In this document: positions 45,636 to 52,775 of the stretch, in pieces
Layout: each line of letters opens with the position of its first letter
Numbering within the stretch: the stretch's first letter is position 1
Assembly (NCBI GenBank): GCA_001769275.1
Contig: MEOQ01000032.1
Location: 1 to 64,000 of the forward strand
Direction of reading: 5' to 3'
Source: Bacteroidetes bacterium GWF2_43_63
Lineage (GTDB): Bacteria > Bacteroidota > Bacteroidia > Bacteroidales > DTU049
DNA length: 64,000 nucleotides
The notes under the pieces: model-generated
Database searches by the model: none
What the model was told of the DNA's origin: nothing
Seen by the model: the letters and a program-made list of their open reading frames with translations, nothing else
Program-made: the position numbers and the translations under genes

Positions 45636-46107
45636 ATTTGACATTAATGCCAAACCTTTGTTTGACGTAGTGGAAGTTCAAAAGTTTTTGCCTCACAGGC
45701 CCCCGTTTTTATTTGTTGACAAAGTCATGATGATGACCGATCATAATATTATCGGAATCAAAAACGTGACCATGAACGAGCCCTTTTTTGTGGGCCATTT
45801 TCCTGGAGCTCCGGTGATGCCGGGCGTTATCCAGGTGGAAGCTATGGCGCAGGTAGGCGGCGTTCTGATGTTGAATACTGTTCCTGATCCTGAAAATTAT
45901 CTTACTTTCTTTCTGACCATTGACGGTATTAAATTCCGCGACAAAGTGGTGCCGGGCGATACGATTGTTTTCTATCTGGAACTTATGAGCCCAATTCGCA
46001 GAGGGATTTGTGAGATGGCCGGAAACGGCTATGTTGCTGGCAAGCTGGTTCTCGAAGCCACTATGAAAGCGCTCATTAAAAGAAAGCCCGAAGCAGTTCA
46101 GGTATAG
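45616..46107 (+). CDS. fabZ: 3-hydroxyacyl-ACP dehydratase, separate from LpxC
   Basis: FabZ dehydrates 3-hydroxyacyl-ACP in fatty acid synthesis. The 163-residue protein carries [33 protein letters not shown] (catalytic His and Glu) and FRDKVVPGD. Its first residues [18 protein letters not shown] match the linker region that joins the two domains in fused LpxC-FabZ proteins, so this appears to be the split half. The ATG lies inside lpxC (20-base overlap, different frame) and has no strong ribosome site, suggesting translation coupled to the end of lpxC. Confidence 0.95.
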   Translation: MELKLPEFDINAKPLFDVVEVQKFLPHRPPFLFVDKVMMMTDHNIIGIKNVTMNEPFFVGHFPGAPVMPGVIQVEAMAQVGGVLMLNTVPDPENYLTFFLTIDGIKFRDKVVPGDTIVFYLELMSPIRRGICEMAGNGYVAGKLVLEATMKALIKRKPEAVQV

Positions 46108-46205
46108 TTGGTTAATAATATTTTTTTAATAACGGAATAGTCTGAATAAAATCAGTTCTATTGGTGTGCATTTATTATATTTGCACTTAACCAAATCAAA
46201 ACCCC

Positions 46206-46694
46206 ATGAAAAAACTCTTGATCATTTTTATCGTTATTGGCCTGACCGCCTGCGGTGGTTCGAAAAAAGAAGATAAAAACACAACAGATTCAACCACCAC
46301 AAAAGAGGAAGTAGTGCAGATCCCGGATGTAGTGAAAGACGCATTTGCAAAGGCATATCCCAATGCAATGGGAACAAAGTGGGAAGCAGAAGAAGGAAAT
46401 TTTGAAGCTGAATTTACAGTTGAGAATATTGAAACATGCGTGTTGTACAATAAGACTGGTTCTTTGCTGGAAACTGAAACATCGGTGGAACCATCGAAAC
46501 TGCCAGATGCTGTAAAGAAATATTGCGCTGACAATATGAAGGGCAAAGAAATTACAGAAGCTGCAAAAATAACTGATGCCTATAATATTGTTACGTACGA
46601 AGCTGAAGTGGGTGGCGAAGATTATATTTTCGATGCTGACGGCGTGTTCAAATATAAGTCGCAGGAAAAAGATGACGACGGAAAAGAAGACTAA
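46206..46694 (+). CDS. PepSY-like (BLIP-like) domain lipoprotein
   Basis: A 162-residue lipoprotein (lipobox LTAC, Cys 16) with an acidic, Thr-rich linker, then a segment repeated twice in concept: VVKDAFAKAYPNAMGTKWEAEEGNFEAEFTVE, matching the PepSY-like beta-lactamase-inhibitor-fold domain common in Bacteroidota, and a shorter second half (LPDAVKKYC, DAYNIVTYEAEVGGEDYIFDADG). The C-terminus is acidic. Function is unknown; a TATATTTG box lies 23 bases upstream of the start. Confidence 0.8.
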   Translation: MKKLLIIFIVIGLTACGGSKKEDKNTTDSTTTKEEVVQIPDVVKDAFAKAYPNAMGTKWEAEEGNFEAEFTVENIETCVLYNKTGSLLETETSVEPSKLPDAVKKYCADNMKGKEITEAAKITDAYNIVTYEAEVGGEDYIFDADGVFKYKSQEKDDDGKED

Positions 46695-46729
46695 AAGTCT
46701 GTGTAAAAATGATGTCGGATGCAAAAACA

Positions 46730-46863
46730 ACATTCCACCGTCCGAAAGCGACGAAGGAGCTGAAGGACATGGAACCGTTGTTTTTGCTGTTGTTACGACG
46801 GTTCCATGTTCCGGCACATCTTTCAGCGTTTAGTCTCAACTGGCAGTCGGAACGGTGGAATGT
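46730..46863. repeat. 134-bp hairpin element (GGACATGGAA family, copy 1)
   Basis: Outer arms ACATTCCACCG (46730-46740) and CGGTGGAATGT (46853-46863); inner arms ACATGGAACCGT (46767-46778) and ACGGTTCCATGT (46798-46809). The arms also share GCTGAAGGA-like text. No ORF explains it. It lies between the lipoprotein stop and its terminator. Confidence 0.75.
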
Positions 46864-46919
46864 CGTAACAATGAGCTGTTTTTAGACCGCCTCTAATATT
46901 TTTAGAAAAGATTAAAAGA

Positions 46920-46942
46920 AGCTGCCTTCGGGCGGCTTTTTT
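46920..46942 (+). terminator. Terminator with UUCG tetraloop
   Basis: AGCTGCC-TTCG-GGCGGCT then TTTTT (7-bp stem with one G-U pair). Ends the lipid A/lipoprotein transcript just before the convergent waaA stop. Confidence 0.8.
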
Positions 46943-46954
46943 CATGCCCGCCAT

Positions 46955-48181
46955 TTACAATTTTATAAAATCTGTAATGATTTCCGTTGCACCGGCATTT
47001 TTTAAAACATATTGTTTTGCGGCTTCAGATGAAGCTTTGCGGATGGTTTCATTATCCAGCAAATTGTTACAGATATCTGAATACTGTGTTTCGTCGGAAA
47101 ATGAAAATCCGCCACCGCACTCTATCAGATCTTTCGCTTCCTGAAATTTGTGATATTGGGGTCCGAATATAACAGGTACTCCATAAACCGCAGCCTCCAG
47201 CGTATTGTGAATGCCGCTTCCAAAGCCATTTCCGATATGTGCAATCGTAGCATAGCGGTATAGACTGCTCAGCATGCCGATGGTGTTGATGATGAGAATT
47301 CTGTTGTTATTGAAGTCAGGAAGATTTCTCTCACTATACAACGATGCTTTGTATGGTAAAGATTGCTGCAGGTGCGATATTCGCTCTTCGTCGATTTCGT
47401 GGGGAATAATTATAAACTTCAGATCCTGCCTTGCATTTATTAACCCAATAATGAATTTTTCATCGGGCTCCCACGAAGAACCTGCCATATAGACTGGTTT
47501 TTGCTGAATGAATTGTTCGATTTCAGGAAACGACTTAGCGTCGCTTGCTACTTTCACTACGCGGTCGAATCGGGTGTCACCGGTGATGGTAACATTGCTA
47601 AATCCGATTGATTTCAAGATCTCTGAAGAATTTTCGTTCTGCACGAAGAAATGCGTGAACGCTTTTAACTGTCTGCGTTGCCAGCCACCATACCAACGAA
47701 AGAAATGTTGGTTTTTTCTGAAAATTCCGGAAATCAGATAGAGCGGAATGTCCGACTTTTTCAATGTATTCAGATAATTAAACCAGAAATCGTACTTGAC
47801 GAAAAACGCAAATTTAATATTGAAATTTTTCAGCAGTCGGCGTGCATGACACATGGTGTCTGATGGAAGATACAATACCAGATCAGCTTCTTTGTAGTTT
47901 TTTCTGACTTCGAATCCGGATGGACTGAAAAAAGTCAGCAGTATTTTGAACGCCGGATTATGGCTCCGGTAGTGCTCTATAAGAGGGCGGCCCTGTTCAA
48001 ATTCACCCAATGATGAAACATGAAACCAAATCCACTGTTCGTTTGTGTGATTAGCTGAAAATATTTCTTTTTGCTGTCTTCGTCCGTCAATCCAGAGTCT
48101 GGCCTTATTGTTTCCTGTCAGCGCTGCAAGCCGGATTCCAAAAGTGTAGAGGTGTATGAAAAGGGTATAAAATAATCTCAT
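46955..48181 (-). CDS. waaA: 3-deoxy-D-manno-octulosonic acid transferase
   Basis: WaaA (KdtA) transfers Kdo from CMP-Kdo to lipid IVA. The 408-residue GT30 enzyme has an N-terminal membrane anchor (MRLFYTLFIHLYTFGIRLAA), the catalytic-Glu region WFHVSSLGEFEQGRPL, the DTRFDRV segment and, near the end, GNGFGSGIHNTLEAAVYGVPVIFGPQ for nucleotide binding. I start at 48181; the longer frame enters the upstream gene. The start is one base after that gene's stop, implying coupled translation at the end of the mqn-hld cluster. Confidence 0.94.
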   Translation of the reverse strand: MRLFYTLFIHLYTFGIRLAALTGNNKARLWIDGRRQQKEIFSANHTNEQWIWFHVSSLGEFEQGRPLIEHYRSHNPAFKILLTFFSPSGFEVRKNYKEADLVLYLPSDTMCHARRLLKNFNIKFAFFVKYDFWFNYLNTLKKSDIPLYLISGIFRKNQHFFRWYGGWQRRQLKAFTHFFVQNENSSEILKSIGFSNVTITGDTRFDRVVKVASDAKSFPEIEQFIQQKPVYMAGSSWEPDEKFIIGLINARQDLKFIIIPHEIDEERISHLQQSLPYKASLYSERNLPDFNNNRILIINTIGMLSSLYRYATIAHIGNGFGSGIHNTLEAAVYGVPVIFGPQYHKFQEAKDLIECGGGFSFSDETQYSDICNNLLDNETIRKASSEAAKQYVLKNAGATEIITDFIKL

Positions 48182-48182
48182 T

Positions 48183-48944
48183 TCAATAATAGTAATACGT
48201 TTCGCCAGATGCTTTTTTGAATGGAATGGTCCATTGCAATTTGAATCCATACAAAAACTCAACACGTTTTTCGGTATCGGGTCCGCCAATTGGGAAGAGA
48301 TAATCGCGGCGCCCTTCCGTAAATGCCTCTACAAATTCAAACCCCGCTTTAAAACTGTACACTTTTTTTGGTGCAAAAAAGGTGTATCCGAGGAATTGTT
48401 TTATAGCTACTCCATTAGTCAGATAATCATATCCTTTGGCATAATCGCCGCAAACCTGAGGTGTGATATTGTCGGGGTTATATACTCTGATTTTGTGCTG
48501 CATGAATCCTGCACCAGCGCCTATCGTCACTCCACTATTTTTGTTTGCGGCAAATAGCGGAAGAATTTTCGAGACACCGAGCGTAATGTAGTAGCCTCGT
48601 TCGTAGGTGTAAAGCTCTGCAAACTGGCCGTTACCGTCGATTATGAAACCATCATCATTGGCAATTCCTGCGAAAAGGCTGTCATGGATTTTTACATTTC
48701 CTCCAAAAATATAACTGAAGTCAGCGTCGAATAGCCAATTTGAGCTGGTTTTAAAAGATGCTGCAATTCCAGCAACCTGGTTCATTCCATAACGCTCATC
48801 CATATCGCCGCCGGGTAAATGAAAACCATACTGGACGTGAATGCTTGTGATTATGTCAGCTTTTTTTGTGGAGTCTTGTGCAAGGATTTTGGAGCTTGCA
48901 AAAGTAAGTGACAGCGCGATAATCAGTAACGAAATGTTTTTCAT
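48183..48944 (-). CDS. Predicted outer-membrane beta-barrel protein
   Basis: A 253-residue protein with signal peptide ending ILAQ. Short alternating strands (SIHVQYGFHLPGGD, WLFDADFSYIFGGN, VTIGAGAGFMQHKIRVYN, YSFKAGFEFVEAF) and a last strand LQWTIPFKK typical of an 8- to 10-strand barrel. It is sandwiched between hldD (3-base gap) and waaA (1-base gap), so it is made together with LPS core enzymes; a role in LPS transport or assembly is an inference only. I did not recognise a named family. Confidence 0.75.
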   Translation of the reverse strand: MKNISLLIIALSLTFASSKILAQDSTKKADIITSIHVQYGFHLPGGDMDERYGMNQVAGIAASFKTSSNWLFDADFSYIFGGNVKIHDSLFAGIANDDGFIIDGNGQFAELYTYERGYYITLGVSKILPLFAANKNSGVTIGAGAGFMQHKIRVYNPDNITPQVCGDYAKGYDYLTNGVAIKQFLGYTFFAPKKVYSFKAGFEFVEAFTEGRRDYLFPIGGPDTEKRVEFLYGFKLQWTIPFKKASGETYYYY

Positions 48945-48947
48945 TTC

Positions 48948-49922
48948 TCAGAAGTATTTGTGTTCTTTCAGGTATCCGGTTACATAATCTTTCACTCCGT
49001 CTTCGAGGCTGACAAAAGGTTTGTTGTAACCTTTCGAAATCAGTTTCGACATGTCGGCTTCGGTGAAGTATTGGTATTTATCGCGGATGTCTTCGGGTGT
49101 GTCAACAAAATCAATTACAGGAGTGCACTCCATGGCTGCAAAAACGGCCTCAACCAAATGCAAAAACGCGCGAGCCTTTCCGGTACCTGCATTATACAAC
49201 CCGCTTTCAGGGCGATGTTCAAACAAAAATGCAATGATGGATGCAATGTCTTTCACGTAAATAAAATCACGCATCTGCATGCCATCAGCGAATTCAGGCT
49301 TGTGAGAGCGAAAAAGTTTCATTCTGCCGGTTTCGCCGATCTGATTGTAAGCATGCATAATCACCGATGCCATGCGGCCTTTATGATATTCGTTCGGACC
49401 ATAGACATTGAAAAATTTGAGTCCTGCCCAGAATGGTGGCGCCTGATTTTGCTGCAATGCCCATTTGTCAAAATCATTTTTACTTTCACCGTAAGGATTC
49501 AGCGGTTTTAATTGTTCTACAATATTGTGATCGTCTTTGTATCCAAAAGCACCATCGCCGTAAGTGGCTGCCGATGAGGCGTAGATGAAAGGGACGTTTC
49601 TTTCAGCACAAAATTTCCACAAGTCTTTTGTGTAGTTGAGATTGAGTTTATTGAAAATCTCAACATCAATTTCCGTAGTATCGGTGCGGGCTCCAATGTG
49701 AAACACTGCCCCAATGTCCGATTTATGCGATTGAAGAAAATCATTCAGTTTATCTCGATGAATAAAGTCCTTGTATTTTCTTCCTTCGAAATTATCTGCT
49801 TTTGCTGTTTTCGAAAAGTCATCAACGGCAATAATATTCTCCATGCCGGCATCCATTAGTTGTCGTCCTAAAACGGATCCGATAAATCCGGCAGCTCCGG
49901 TTAAAATGTTCAGTTTACCCAT
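48948..49922 (-). CDS. hldD: ADP-L-glycero-D-manno-heptose-6-epimerase
   Basis: HldD (RfaD) inverts C6 of ADP-heptose for the LPS inner core, using NADP. The 324-residue SDR enzyme has ILTGAAGFIGSVLGRQL at the N-terminus, the active-site Ser-Tyr-Lys (SSAATYGDG and NPYGESK) and RDFIYVKDIA. Its start overlaps the mqnD stop by 13 bases, and it has its own -7 box inside mqnD (49940-49947), so the heptose gene can be expressed apart from the menaquinone genes. Confidence 0.94.
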   Translation of the reverse strand: MGKLNILTGAAGFIGSVLGRQLMDAGMENIIAVDDFSKTAKADNFEGRKYKDFIHRDKLNDFLQSHKSDIGAVFHIGARTDTTEIDVEIFNKLNLNYTKDLWKFCAERNVPFIYASSAATYGDGAFGYKDDHNIVEQLKPLNPYGESKNDFDKWALQQNQAPPFWAGLKFFNVYGPNEYHKGRMASVIMHAYNQIGETGRMKLFRSHKPEFADGMQMRDFIYVKDIASIIAFLFEHRPESGLYNAGTGKARAFLHLVEAVFAAMECTPVIDFVDTPEDIRDKYQYFTEADMSKLISKGYNKPFVSLEDGVKDYVTGYLKEHKYF

Positions 49923-50746
49923 GGTGAAAAAATATCGTGCAAAGATAAGGAATGATTTTCAGGCATGGACTTGAGAAGTGTAAGCACAGCGTGAAGCCCG
50001 TTCTGTCCCGGATTTATTGAATAATCGTTCACATAAAGGTCGATATGGCTGTTTATCACTTCGTCCGAAATCTCCTGTGAATGGCATTTTATGTAATCCA
50101 TCGATTCCGGTCGGTTTTGCAGCCCATACAAGACGGAATTGCGTACAAGTTCTTCCAGTTTTTTGATTATCTCGTTTCCAATACTGCGACGAACAACAAT
50201 GCAGCCCAGCGGCAATGGAAGTTGAGTTTGATTATACCAAAGCTCGCCCATATCGGCGATTTTATGTAAGCCATGTTGCAGAAAAGTAAACCTGCTTTCG
50301 TGAATAATGAGACCGGCATTGGCTTTTCCTGATTCCAGCATTAGTAATATTTCGCTGAAAAGTGTTTCCTGTTTGTTATTGATATTAGGAAAAAATCGCG
50401 TTAGCAACAGGTTTGCTGTAGTATGTTTTCCTGGGATCAGCATTGTCCCATCATAAGAATTCAAATCAATTTTGGAATCTCTGGCTACAATCAACGGCCC
50501 ATTGCCAAATCCCATTGCCATCCCGGTACTCAGCATAACATACTCTTTTTGAACAAGCGGATAGGCGGCCACACTCATTTTCGATATGTCCCATGTGCCG
50601 CTCAGCAAGCCGTTGTTGAGCTGTTCGATGTCGTGATATTCCGTGTTGAAATAAATTTCGCCTGATGTAATTTTCGAATTCACCAATGCGTCAAACATCA
50701 GTGTGTCGTTCGGACAGGGCGATATGGCTAGAGAGAGTGCGGGCAC
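49910..50746 (-). CDS. mqnD: 1,4-dihydroxy-6-naphthoate synthase
   Basis: MqnD turns cyclic de-hypoxanthine futalosine into 1,4-dihydroxy-6-naphthoate in the futalosine menaquinone route. The 278-residue protein shows the family opening SLAISPCPNDTLMFDALV, then KMSVAAYPLV, TTANLLLTRFFP and GLIIHESRFTF, all in the usual order of the periplasmic-binding-protein-like fold. It starts 4 bases after mqnB's stop. Confidence 0.94.
   Translation of the reverse strand: MPALSLAISPCPNDTLMFDALVNSKITSGEIYFNTEYHDIEQLNNGLLSGTWDISKMSVAAYPLVQKEYVMLSTGMAMGFGNGPLIVARDSKIDLNSYDGTMLIPGKHTTANLLLTRFFPNINNKQETLFSEILLMLESGKANAGLIIHESRFTFLQHGLHKIADMGELWYNQTQLPLPLGCIVVRRSIGNEIIKKLEELVRNSVLYGLQNRPESMDYIKCHSQEISDEVINSHIDLYVNDYSINPGQNGLHAVLTLLKSMPENHSLSLHDIFSPWVN
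49940..49947 (-). promoter_or_regulatory. Internal -7 element for hldD
   Basis: TATCTTTG on the minus strand, inside the mqnD 3' end, 18 bases before hldD. Confidence 0.4.
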
Positions 50747-50750
50747 TTGT

Positions 50751-51416
50751 TTAAGATTTCATCAGGTGATCCAGAGTATAGTCTGTCAAATTTTGGAGTG
50801 CTAACGGAATATTCCAGTTTTTAGTGTTGCTCTGTCCGACAAAATTCGAAATCGCCCTGATCTGCACACAGGGAATGTTTTCTTTCATGCATGCATAATA
50901 AAAGGCAGCACCTTCCATGGTTTCGATGCCTGGATTGTACCGCTGAAGCCAAAAGGTGCGCTTTTCGGCCGTGGATGTTACTGAATTAACTGTAATAGCA
51001 CTGGCTTCGGGCAAATCTGTTTTTTTATATATGGTTGAATTAGGAATTAATTTTCCTTCGGTAAATGGCGGAGTTCTGAAGTCGCTGAATTCCGCTTCAT
51101 GAATGGGCTTTCCGTTATCGCTCAGACAAAGGTCTGCAAAAACATCACTGTTGACTTTTACGATTGATCCGACCAGAAGGTCTTCTTGAAAGCTGCCTGC
51201 AATGCCGATCTGGATAGCAGCATCGAAATTTTTATGCTGAAGAATCTTACTTAGCGAAAATGCTGTGAGGGCTGACCCAATGCCGCTTACAAGCAATGTA
51301 AAATCGGCGGTTTTTGTTTCAACAATTGACAGCTCATTATTCTGAACACTTCGTGCAAGCAGGAAATCCAGCTCCATGGCGGTGGCTGCGGTAATGAGAA
51401 TTTGTTTTTTAGGCAT
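50751..51416 (-). CDS. mqnB: Futalosine hydrolase
   Basis: MqnB removes hypoxanthine from futalosine (or adenine in the aminofutalosine branch). The 221-residue nucleoside-phosphorylase-fold protein has a GSALTAFSLSK region, IGIAGSFQEDLLVGSIVKV, and METMEGAAFYYACMKENIPCVQIRAISNFVG with the catalytic Glu/Asp context. It lies in order between mqnE and mqnD, matching pathway logic. It has a -7 box TATCTTTG at 51433-51440. Confidence 0.93.
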   Translation of the reverse strand: MPKKQILITAATAMELDFLLARSVQNNELSIVETKTADFTLLVSGIGSALTAFSLSKILQHKNFDAAIQIGIAGSFQEDLLVGSIVKVNSDVFADLCLSDNGKPIHEAEFSDFRTPPFTEGKLIPNSTIYKKTDLPEASAITVNSVTSTAEKRTFWLQRYNPGIETMEGAAFYYACMKENIPCVQIRAISNFVGQSNTKNWNIPLALQNLTDYTLDHLMKS

Positions 51417-51432
51417 GAGTGCAAAATCAATT

Positions 51433-51440
51433 CAAAGATA
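51433..51440 (-). promoter_or_regulatory. -7 element of mqnB
   Basis: TATCTTTG on the minus strand, 16 bases before the mqnB start. Confidence 0.45.
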
Positions 51441-51461
51441 CATAAATGCTGCGAAAAATGC

Positions 51462-51506
51462 CCGGACTATTCCATGTCCTTCACTTCGTTGTAGACTATG
51501 GAATCT
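51462..51506. repeat. Hairpin element (GGACATGGAA family, copy 3) after mqnE
   Basis: Minus-strand text TGAAGGACATGGAATAGTCC resembles the arms of the 46.7 and 59.3 kb elements. ATTCCAT near 51469-51475 pairs with ATGGAAT near 51498-51504. Bases 51485-51505 also repeat the last codons of mqnE (51524-51541). Confidence 0.5.
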
Positions 51507-51517
51507 CCTGATGCGAA

Positions 51518-52606
51518 TCAGAGTTCGTTGTACACTGAATCGCGTTCCACTGGCTGGAAACCGGCTTCGGTGATCAGTCGCTGCAATTCGGACAGTGACA
51601 TATCAGGGCTTTCGCCGCTGCCTGCACGCGTATAAATGCTGGTGGAATCATTGATGGTGCCGTCGAGGTCATCCACTCCGAACTGAAGTGATATCTGCGC
51701 GAAGTCGCGACCAACAGCGGGCCAGTAGGCCTTCAGGTGCGGAATATTATCGAGAAAAATCCGAGCGATGGCGTAAGTTTTCAAATCTTCTATGACCGGC
51801 GTTTCTTCAATGTCCGACATGCGATTGTCCCGGTTTCTGAATTTCAATGGAATGAAACAATTGAAGCCATGCGTTTCATCCTGCAGGTCGCGCAGTGCTG
51901 CCATGTGCGATATGCGCTGTGTGCGGCTTTCGACATGACCGAACAACATGGTGGCATTGCTGGGTAAACCGGTTTTATGAGCCATGCGGTGCACAGCGAG
52001 CCACAGTTGGCCGGTTGGTTTTTCAGGACTTATTTTCTCCCTTACAGAATCATCAAAAATTTCGGCGCCGCCACCGGGAAGTGAGGATAATCCGGCATCT
52101 TTTAAAATCCGCAACCCATCTGCGATATCAAGTTTATCGATGTTGCACATATATGCAATTTCCACTGCTGTAAACGCTTTGATGTGTATGTGCGGAAATT
52201 GTGTTTTGAGAGATTTCAAAAGAGTGGCGAAAAAATAAATTCCCCATTCTGGATGAACACCGCCTGTGATGTGTACTTCGGTAATGTTGTCAGCAACTGC
52301 AGAAATATTTTCGATGATTTTTTCCGTCGTAAAAGTATAGCTGTCGGCATCGGACTTAGCGCGGTAACTGCAGAAGCGACAATTATAAACACAAATATTT
52401 GTGGGTTCAATGTGAATGTTGCGGTTGTAAAAAACCTTGTCCTGCGAAGCAAATCGTTTGCGGTGTGTGGCCAGCAGAGCGAGTTGTGGCAGGTCGAAAT
52501 CATTAAATAACAACAGGGCTTCTTCTTCGCTGATGCGTTGATCAGAAAGAATTTTTTCGGCGAGTGGCAGCTGTTGTATAGTGAAATATGGAGTTGATGT
52601 TTTCAC
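51518..52606 (-). CDS. mqnE: Aminofutalosine synthase (radical SAM)
   Basis: MqnE condenses the chorismate-derived enolpyruvyl ether with adenosine from SAM to give aminofutalosine. From a GTG at 52606 the protein has 362 residues. Radical SAM Cys cluster: NICVYNCRFCSY. Diagnostic of MqnE rather than MqnC are HIKAFTAVEI, SLPGGGAEIFDDSV and NATMLFGHVE. The C-terminus is ERDSVYNEL. A longer frame from a TTG at 52666 crosses the promoter box TACTTTTG (52611-52618), so the start may be nearly leaderless. Downstream its last codons are partly duplicated. Confidence 0.9.
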   Translation of the reverse strand: MKTSTPYFTIQQLPLAEKILSDQRISEEEALLLFNDFDLPQLALLATHRKRFASQDKVFYNRNIHIEPTNICVYNCRFCSYRAKSDADSYTFTTEKIIENISAVADNITEVHITGGVHPEWGIYFFATLLKSLKTQFPHIHIKAFTAVEIAYMCNIDKLDIADGLRILKDAGLSSLPGGGAEIFDDSVREKISPEKPTGQLWLAVHRMAHKTGLPSNATMLFGHVESRTQRISHMAALRDLQDETHGFNCFIPLKFRNRDNRMSDIEETPVIEDLKTYAIARIFLDNIPHLKAYWPAVGRDFAQISLQFGVDDLDGTINDSTSIYTRAGSGESPDMSLSELQRLITEAGFQPVERDSVYNEL

Positions 52607-52610
52607 AAAA

Positions 52611-52618
52611 CAAAAGTA
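52611..52618 (-). promoter_or_regulatory. -7 element of mqnE
   Basis: TACTTTTG on the minus strand, only 4 bases before the GTG start at 52606, implying a very short or absent leader if used. Confidence 0.45.
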
Positions 52619-52718
52619 CTGAATTTCTACTATTTTTAAGCTCAATGTTACGCAGAAAAAGCTCAATATTCGCCTTTTTTAAGCTTTATTTTGAGTTTGA
52701 ATGAGCTCTAAATTTTGA

Positions 52719-52759
52719 GCTAACCATATCACGGATTGCAAATCCGAGCTATGGTTAGC
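52719..52759. repeat. REP-like nested hairpin (copy 2)
   Basis: GCTAACCATA (52719-52728) pairs with TATGGTTAGC (52750-52759), enclosing the palindrome CGGATTGCAAATCCG (52732-52746). The core is the reverse complement of the element after pheT. It may also end transcription of the large gene that stops at 52776. Confidence 0.7.
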
Positions 52760-52775
52760 TATGCATAGTGTTTAT

